From: a bacterium
Lineage (GTDB): Bacteria > Patescibacteriota > JAUYIX01
DNA length: 5,810 bases
Reading direction: 5' to 3'
NCBI GenBank assembly: GCA_030688115.1
Contig: JAUYIX010000101.1
Location: 1 to 5,810, forward strand
Both the position numbers and the translations under genes were made by a program. Positions 3,821 to 5,810 of this stretch are shown here, piece after piece. A model generated the notes under the pieces. It saw nothing but the letters and a program-made list of their open reading frames with translations, was not told the origin of the DNA and made no database searches. Every line of letters starts with the position of its first letter. Position 1 is the stretch's first letter.

Positions 3821-5810
3821 TGCGGTCGATTAAAGTAACGCTGTGCGCGGATAAAGTTTGGGTCGCTGGTGCAATAAGCCACATCCCCCGAGATGCGATC
3901 ATATACGCATGAGTTTTGTCTGTAGTTAACCGAGTCAAAACCATAGAACTGACGGTTAAATTCATCCAGATTAGAGGCGTCCAACGTTGTCTCCAGTGAA
4001 TCACTAAAGAAACCTTTTCTATAGATTTCGGTCCTAATGGCCCAATCACGCTCAGGCGCCTGCTCGCCGACCGTGTCATACACACATTCGGCCGCCGATA
4101 AAAATTGATAGACGAAACCATCAAAACATAATTGAGAACAAGTGCCAAAGTCTAGATTTTGTTTACAGGTTCCAAGGAAAGTCTGGTTACCGGTCTGCAA
4201 TTTTTTTATGTCATTGATATCATTTGCTATCGAAGCCGCCCGATCTAACTCGGTCTCGGTAGGCTCTATTGGCTCCTCAATCTCAATACAACCGTCCTTT
4301 GGCGTCATGCCGATGCAAAGGTCCTCAGTGGTTGCAAACTGATCTCCCGTCTCGGTATCCACCACGATGCCACCCTCAGCGATACACGCGCCTGCCGACA
4401 CAGTCACGCCAACTGACTCTCCGGCATGCCCTCCTCCAACACAGCCAATCTTGCCCAGCTTTTCCGGTGGAATATACGCGCCCGCAAACTCGTTTACGGC
4501 TGGCTCAGCTGGGAGTTCTGCCTCATCAGTCTTATCCGGCTGGCCGGGCGTAGTATAGAGACCCGACTGAGCCATGCAGAGCACTAAATTAAACGAGTTC
4601 TCGATCATACAGCGTGCCAGTGGCAATAGCTCGGGCGGTGTCTCCTCACCGGTCCCGACATCAGCGCCCGCCCCGACCTCATCGGCGACAGCACATAATT
4701 GTGCAAAAATCGGATCCCCTGCCAAACACCGTATGTTGGCCATAAATATCTCCCAGCCCTCAGGTGTTAGAGTCCCATCCAGATCCTGCTCAGGCAAAAC
4801 AGTTCCAAAGCTGCCGATTGCCAAGTCAGCAAGCTCGACCGGGCCGTCCGCACACCGGGTTTTGCCATCGATCACGAGACACACCTTCTCTTTTTGCTGA
4901 AAACAATCAGCGATACCGCGCGCACTTGAGATTGGCTCCTGATCACATGTGGCAGGCACTCCGGCCGGGATCAAATCAGCGATGGGTAGCAGCAACCCAA
5001 GCAGTAAGTCAGGGTCAACGTCTTTGTAATTAGGGCCAAAGTTCTGATCACCACAGCGCGCCCATAGGCCGCTCGTGAGTTTTTCGCCGGCGCTAAGCCC
5101 AGCGCGGATACAAGTATGCCAACTGTCCACCGCACCGGCGCCCTTGGTAATAAATTGTTCTGCCTGCTCCGGGGTCAAAAACCGCAACAAGCTGTCCAGA
5201 GGAGTGTTGGGATCAAAGACACCCGACTCTGCCACGCAAAGCCCAACAAAAGCCGGACTCTCGAGAGCACAGTTTTGGATCGCATTTATTTGCGCCAGGC
5301 TATAGGGTCCAAGGAGACGGTTGGGGTCGCCCTGATATGCGCGCGTCTTAAAGTAGAGCTCTTGGAGGTTCTCGGCGCAGTACTCCTCCGTCCCCAGCGT
5401 CATACAAACCGTCTCGTTCTCTTTAAAGCAATCGACGATCCCACCAATCTGATCGGTGACTTGCTCGCCATCGCAGGTTGTCGGGGTGTCCGGAGGCAAA
5501 CCGCCAAAGTACCCTGAGAGTATGCCGATCAATTGGTCACGGCTCGCGCCATCACTGTAATCAGGGCCAAAAATATCCGCGCAGCCGGTGTACAAGGCAG
5601 AACTAAAATAGCTCAAACCTTTAGCGTGCTGGCCCTTGATACAGGTGCGCCACTCTTTAATTTTGTCCAAGATTTTTAATTTGCTCTCGTCACGTTCTGG
5701 TGGTGTCAGTGGCTGGCTAGACTCGTCCGGTGGCGCACCATTGCTGACCGCCGCCGCCTCTGCAAAACAGACGGCTGCATTGAGCGGATTAAGTGTAATA
5801 CATAAGATAA
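3817..5810 (-). CDS. large cysteine-rich repeat protein of unknown function, 5'-truncated by the window edge
   Basis: I do not recognise this protein. The frame stays open to the right edge, so its N-terminus, probably including an export signal, is missing; 663 residues are visible. Residue numbers here count the Leu codon at 5668-5670 as 1. Residues 7-331 hold two copies of an eight-cysteine unit: Cys 10, 30, 66, 81, 89, 98, 134, 145 and Cys 187, 206, 242, 256, 264, 273, 315, 326. The edge sequence carries the last two cysteines of a preceding copy, and Cys354/365 form one more partial module. The C-terminal ~210 residues differ: a Gly-rich stretch near GCVGGGHAGESVG (409-421), an acidic hinge EIEEPIEPTETE, a helical segment, then a domain with Cys 502, 511, 515, 529, 588 and 600. 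There are 30 visible cysteines, an even number, and no internal membrane segment, as expected for a disulfide-rich exported protein. No sortase motif, enzyme motif or metal-binding CxxC series is evident. The TTG at 5668-5670 was rejected as the start because the repeat continues upstream of it. Confidence 0.88.
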   Translation of the reverse strand, partial: ILCITLNPLNAAVCFAEAAAVSNGAPPDESSQPLTPPERDESKLKILDKIKEWRTCIKGQHAKGLSYFSSALYTGCADIFGPDYSDGASRDQLIGILSGYFGGLPPDTPTTCDGEQVTDQIGGIVDCFKENETVCMTLGTEEYCAENLQELYFKTRAYQGDPNRLLGPYSLAQINAIQNCALESPAFVGLCVAESGVFDPNTPLDSLLRFLTPEQAEQFITKGAGAVDSWHTCIRAGLSAGEKLTSGLWARCGDQNFGPNYKDVDPDLLLGLLLPIADLIPAGVPATCDQEPISSARGIADCFQQKEKVCLVIDGKTRCADGPVELADLAIGSFGTVLPEQDLDGTLTPEGWEIFMANIRCLAGDPIFAQLCAVADEVGAGADVGTGEETPPELLPLARCMIENSFNLVLCMAQSGLYTTPGQPDKTDEAELPAEPAVNEFAGAYIPPEKLGKIGCVGGGHAGESVGVTVSAGACIAEGGIVVDTETGDQFATTEDLCIGMTPKDGCIEIEEPIEPTETELDRAASIANDINDIKKLQTGNQTFLGTCKQNLDFGTCSQLCFDGFVYQFLSAAECVYDTVGEQAPERDWAIRTEIYRKGFFSDSLETTLDASNLDEFNRQFYGFDSVNYRQNSCVYDRISGDVAYCTSDPNFIRAQRYFNRPQ
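4561..4611 (-). repeat. isolated Cys-x10-Cys end module after repeat unit 2
   Basis: RCMIENSFNLVLCMAQSG (residues 353-370) repeats the closing module of the units, with cysteines 11 apart and a following [VAM]-A-[EQ]-[SA]-G-like motif, but without the preceding six-cysteine part. At DNA level part of it (4561-4581) still matches 5221-5241 at about 17 of 21 bases. Confidence 0.75.
4681..5121 (-). repeat. eight-cysteine repeat unit 2
   Basis: The unit runs from Trp184 to about residue 330 with WHTCIR, RCGDQNFGPNY, ATCDQEP, GIADCFQQKEKVC, TRCAD and RCLAGDPIFAQLCAVAD. Cysteine gaps are 19, 36, 14, 8, 9, 42 and 11, nearly those of unit 1. By eye about a third of residues match unit 1, so the duplication is old and maintained by selection on the cysteine frame. 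Confidence 0.85.
5122..5652 (-). repeat. eight-cysteine repeat unit 1 (177 residues including linker)
   Basis: The unit runs from Trp7 to residue 183. Its landmarks are WRTCIK, GCADIFGPDY, TTCDGEQ, GIVDCFKENETVC, EYCAE, and the end module NCALESPAFVGLCVAESGV. Cysteine gaps are 20, 36, 15, 8, 9, 36 and 11. The final ~30 residues are a linker with a predicted helix (LTPEQAEQFI). Confidence 0.85.
5653..5808 (-). repeat. C-terminal end of a preceding copy of the cysteine repeat, plus linker
   Basis: The edge sequence carries Cys-x10-Cys (codons 5800-5802 and 5767-5769) followed by Phe-Ala-Glu-Ala, then a Pro/Ser/Asp-rich linker. The second cysteine lies 42 residues before the first cysteine of unit 1, the same distance as between units 1 and 2. 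This marks the tail of another unit that continues beyond the window. Confidence 0.75.

Noticed and set aside
5668..5670. TTG as the start codon of the cysteine-rich gene
   Set aside because: The cysteine spacing of the repeat continues upstream in frame to the edge, and no signal peptide follows this TTG.

Overview
The window looks like a piece of a small-genome, Gram-positive-type bacterium, most plausibly a member of the Patescibacteria (Saccharibacteria-like). This rests on the wording of its UvrC (YDISNIQG, LIIVDGGKPQL), which recalls that group, on cell-wall-binding type 2 repeats, which are typical of cells with a thick wall, and on ordinary use of TGA and TAG as stops, which argues against the recoded Gracilibacteria/Absconditabacteria. 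The taxonomic call is an inference; an actinobacterial or other monoderm origin cannot be excluded from 5.8 kb.

Layout: (1) 2-1132, plus strand: the C-terminal ~376 residues of the excinuclease subunit UvrC, whose 5' end lies outside the window. (2) 1133-1193: a 61-bp gap holding a GC-rich hairpin and a -10-like TACAGT placed exactly where a leaderless transcript would begin at the next ATG. (3) 1194-3335, plus strand: a complete 713-residue secreted protein with a signal peptide, a GH18 glycosidase-like domain and three C-terminal cell-wall-binding (CWB2) repeats. (4) 3336-3343: an 8-bp convergent gap with no convincing terminator. (5) 3344-5810, minus strand: a two-gene operon. Its upstream gene runs off the right edge and encodes a cysteine-rich protein (30 cysteines in 663 visible residues). 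This protein is built from ~177-residue repeats with a conserved eight-cysteine pattern. Its stop overlaps, in an ATGA, the start of a 158-residue protein with one N-terminal membrane segment and six cysteines outside the membrane.

How they fit together: uvrC is housekeeping DNA repair and probably unrelated to the rest. The GH18-CWB2 protein and the cysteine-rich pair all appear to act at or beyond the cell surface. The wall hydrolase is probably held to the wall by its repeats. The translationally coupled pair looks like a disulfide-stabilised surface protein and a small membrane-anchored partner. I do not recognise either member of that pair, and it is the most novel-looking content here. 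If the organism is an epibiotic patescibacterium, these surface proteins could take part in contact with a host cell, but nothing in the sequence proves this. No RNA genes, insertion sequences, CRISPR arrays or origins were seen, and no gene-free stretch exceeds 300 bases.
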